Under the pieces are notes generated by a model, which was not told the DNA's origin, did not search any database, and saw nothing but the letters and a program-made list of their open reading frames with translations. From an uncultured Porphyromonadaceae bacterium (lineage in GTDB: Bacteria > Bacteroidota > Bacteroidia > Bacteroidales > Muribaculaceae), in assembly GCA_900547825.1 (NCBI GenBank), contig URII01000072.1:1-9148 (forward strand): a stretch of 9,148 bases of DNA, given 5' to 3'. This document shows positions 7,605-9,148 of the stretch, in pieces. The first letter of the stretch is position 1. The number at the start of each line of letters is the position of its first letter. A program made the translations under genes and the position numbers.

Positions 7605-8345
7605 CTATGTGTGCCGCATGGCTTTGCGTGCTGCATCGAGGCGTTCGGGTGTGCCAATGTCGTGCCACATATACTGGTTGCTGAATTCTACTCCATGAAT
7701 GTTGAGATTGTCCGTATTGTCTATGTAAAAAGGTGTAAGGGAAAATTTAGGTGACGTTACAGCGTATTGCCGGAGCAACGGGAATGTTTCGGGCGACAAT
7801 ATGTGAATCCCGCAGAATCCGAAAGGTCGCAAGGAGGCGGTATCTATGCCTGTAGGTTTTGTCTCGCCGGTGTGTGTGTTGTGCCATCCGTGCATTCTCA
7901 TATCTGCATCGAAAAGTAACATTCGGGAGGCCAGCCTTGTCATGACTGCTAAACTTACATCGGAGTTGTGTCGCAAATGATGGCTGATAAGCGTCCGCAC
8001 AGGGATGTCGGTAAGTATATCGGCATTTATTGCCACCAACGGTTCGTCCTCACCTATGATTGAAAGGGCCTTGAGCAATCCCCCGCCTGTGTCGAGCAGC
8101 ATATCGGATTCGTCGCTTATAACTATGCCTTGGTCCAGAAGGCCTTCTGATTTAAGGTAGGCTGTGACTTTGTCAGGGTGGTGATGGATATTTACCACAA
8201 TATCATGAATACCGGTATGGCGCAGGTTGTCGATAGCCCGGCGGAGCATGGGGACGCCGTTGATTTCCACCAAAGCTTTTGGCGTGTGATCAGTGATGGG
8301 GCGTAACCGTGAGCCTATGCCGGCTGCAAAAACTATTCCTTTCAT
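7605..8345 (-). CDS. murU: Sugar-1-phosphate nucleotidyltransferase, MurU-like
   Basis: A 246-residue cytoplasmic nucleotidyltransferase (NTP_transferase family). The N-terminal signature is A8-G-x-G11-x-R13-L-R-P16 with P22-K23-A-L, which binds the nucleotide. LLDTGGGLLKAL (83-94) closely parallels the LETGGGIFKAL of Pseudomonas MurU as I recall it. N107-A-D109 gives one metal aspartate and W227-H-D229-I-G-T-P-E-R-L the second, again like the C-terminal WVDVGTLERL of MurU. MurU makes UDP-MurNAc from MurNAc-1-phosphate in peptidoglycan recycling. Its start overlaps the stop of an AmgK-like kinase fusion by 4 bp (ATGA), and in Pseudomonas AmgK supplies MurU's substrate. Alternatives are a mannose- or heptose-1-phosphate transferase; the family is certain, the exact sugar is inferred from motif likeness and context. 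No left-handed beta-helix acyltransferase domain is present, so it is not GlmU. Confidence 0.8.
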   Translation of the reverse strand: MKGIVFAAGIGSRLRPITDHTPKALVEINGVPMLRRAIDNLRHTGIHDIVVNIHHHPDKVTAYLKSEGLLDQGIVISDESDMLLDTGGGLLKALSIIGEDEPLVAINADILTDIPVRTLISHHLRHNSDVSLAVMTRLASRMLLFDADMRMHGWHNTHTGETKPTGIDTASLRPFGFCGIHILSPETFPLLRQYAVTSPKFSLTPFYIDNTDNLNIHGVEFSNQYMWHDIGTPERLDAARKAMRHT

Positions 8346-9148
8346 AGGGTTATGTCAATTCCTTGTTCGCGGTGAATGAGGCGTACGTTCACATCGAACA
8401 GTTCTTTTATGTGGCGCGCTGTTGACTCAGCCGAGTAAACCGAGCGGTGCCGCCCGCCTGTGCATCCGAACATTATCTGGAGCGACGAGAATCCACGTTT
8501 TATGTATTTCTTTACTGCCCGGTCAATGATATTGTAGGCGTTGTGGAGAAATTCGGTTATTTCTCCGTCGCGTTCAAGAAATTCGATTACGGCCATGTCG
8601 CGTCCTGTAAGTTGTTTGTATTCGTCGTAACGTCCGGGGTTATGGATATATCTGCAATCGAACACGAATCCCCCTCCGTTTCCGGACGGATCGGCGGGAA
8701 TTCCGTTGCGGTAAGAGAAACTGCCTACGGTTACAGTCAGAGTCTTGTTGCTATTCGCTATTGATGTGGCGGGACTCATAGACTCTGTTGCCGCTGAGAT
8801 TGCTTTACGAAGATAGGGGAGTGGCTGGGTTATTTCAGCCAGGGTGTTCTGTAATATGTCCAATGCCGGAGCTATAGGTGATATGAATGAGCTTTTGTGC
8901 TGTATGAGCCCTCTGAATCCATAAGCCCCCAGCACCTGTATCATTCTGAATGCAATCATGATCTTTACCACACGGCTGACAGTGTCTCTTTCAACAGAGG
9001 TGTATCGACTGGCCGACTGTAGATATACTTCGAGCATTTCCTTTCGTGTGGACTCGCTGAAATTAGCCCGTGCCTGCCATAGAAAAGAAACTACATCGTA
9101 GAGCCAGGGCCCGCGGCGTCCTCCCTGATAGTCGATAAAATATGGCTT
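8342..9148 (-). CDS. AmgK-like sugar kinase fused to a RapZ C-terminal domain (5' end beyond the window)
   Basis: The frame is open to the window edge, so the N-terminus is missing and 268 residues are visible. The Met at 9037 is internal, because codons upstream continue a conserved block. The visible part starts KPYFIDYQGGRRGPWLYDVV, the metal-binding Asp segment of the APH/choline-kinase fold (COG3178 type); the catalytic HxD loop lies outside. A helical kinase tail follows to about visible residue 115, then a Ser/Ala/Asn-rich linker (about 117-137). From about residue 138 the RapZ/YvcJ C-terminal domain begins: VTVGSFSYRNG, VFDCRYIHNPG and the hallmark GCTGGRHRSVY (228-238). The RapZ N-terminal P-loop kinase domain is absent. 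In E. coli this C-domain binds GlcN6P and RNase E/sRNA; here the position after NP is Gly, not the His of E. coli. Overlap with the murU-like start suggests coupled production: anomeric phosphorylation of MurNAc/GlcNAc, then nucleotidyl transfer. The substrate is inferred, not shown. Confidence 0.85.
   Translation of the reverse strand, partial: KPYFIDYQGGRRGPWLYDVVSFLWQARANFSESTRKEMLEVYLQSASRYTSVERDTVSRVVKIMIAFRMIQVLGAYGFRGLIQHKSSFISPIAPALDILQNTLAEITQPLPYLRKAISAATESMSPATSIANSNKTLTVTVGSFSYRNGIPADPSGNGGGFVFDCRYIHNPGRYDEYKQLTGRDMAVIEFLERDGEITEFLHNAYNIIDRAVKKYIKRGFSSLQIMFGCTGGRHRSVYSAESTARHIKELFDVNVRLIHREQGIDITL

Noticed and set aside
8447..8764. 105-codon + strand open frame within the RapZ domain region
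   Set aside because: The opposite strand carries the unmistakable RapZ motif GCTGGRHRSVY, so this frame is a shadow.
8342..9037. Treating the RapZ-like protein as a complete 231-residue gene starting at 9037
   Set aside because: Codons upstream to the window edge stay open and encode the APH-fold block FIDYQGGRRGPWLYD, so that Met is internal and the gene is cut by the window.
1..9148. CRISPR array, mobile element, phage or defence system
   Set aside because: No regularly spaced repeats, transposase, integrase or terminal inverted repeats were found; all sizeable genes fall in known metabolic families.

Overview
The window looks like a chromosomal housekeeping segment from a Bacteroidales-type bacterium, perhaps close to Muribaculaceae or Bacteroides. 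That placement is inferred from four things: intermediate GC; Bacteroidetes-style -7 promoter boxes (TAnnTTTG) without clear Shine-Dalgarno sequences; a short Lys-type SerA of the kind known from Bacteroides; and a sugar-kinase/RapZ-C fusion next to a MurU-like gene. The exact genus cannot be read from the sequence.

Layout: positions 13-48 hold an intrinsic terminator for an upstream + strand gene outside the window, followed by an inverted-repeat leader and a probable promoter. Four + strand genes follow with gaps of 46, 38 and 24 bp: galE (UDP-hexose 4-epimerase), a secreted histidine acid phosphatase, serC and serA. They end at a strong intrinsic terminator (4640-4680), so they may form one transcription unit. 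serC and serA supply two of the three steps of phosphorylated serine synthesis; serB is not here.

An AT-rich spacer with a good Bacteroidetes promoter (4803-4834) then precedes nrdD-nrdG, the class III anaerobic ribonucleotide reductase and its radical-SAM activase. These two genes overlap by 4 bp, which fits an anaerobe making dNTPs from NTPs.

On the - strand, converging on nrdG with only 11 bp between stops, lie a MurU-like sugar-1-phosphate nucleotidyltransferase and, overlapping its start by 4 bp, the 3' part of a gene fusing an aminoglycoside-phosphotransferase (AmgK-like) kinase domain to a RapZ C-terminal domain. This pair resembles the AmgK-MurU cell-wall sugar salvage route, with a domain attached that in E. 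coli RapZ senses glucosamine-6-phosphate. It is the most interesting item in the window.

No tRNA, rRNA, CRISPR array, insertion sequence or phage gene was seen. Most of the window is ordinary core metabolism; the points worth following are domain architecture and active-site substitutions.
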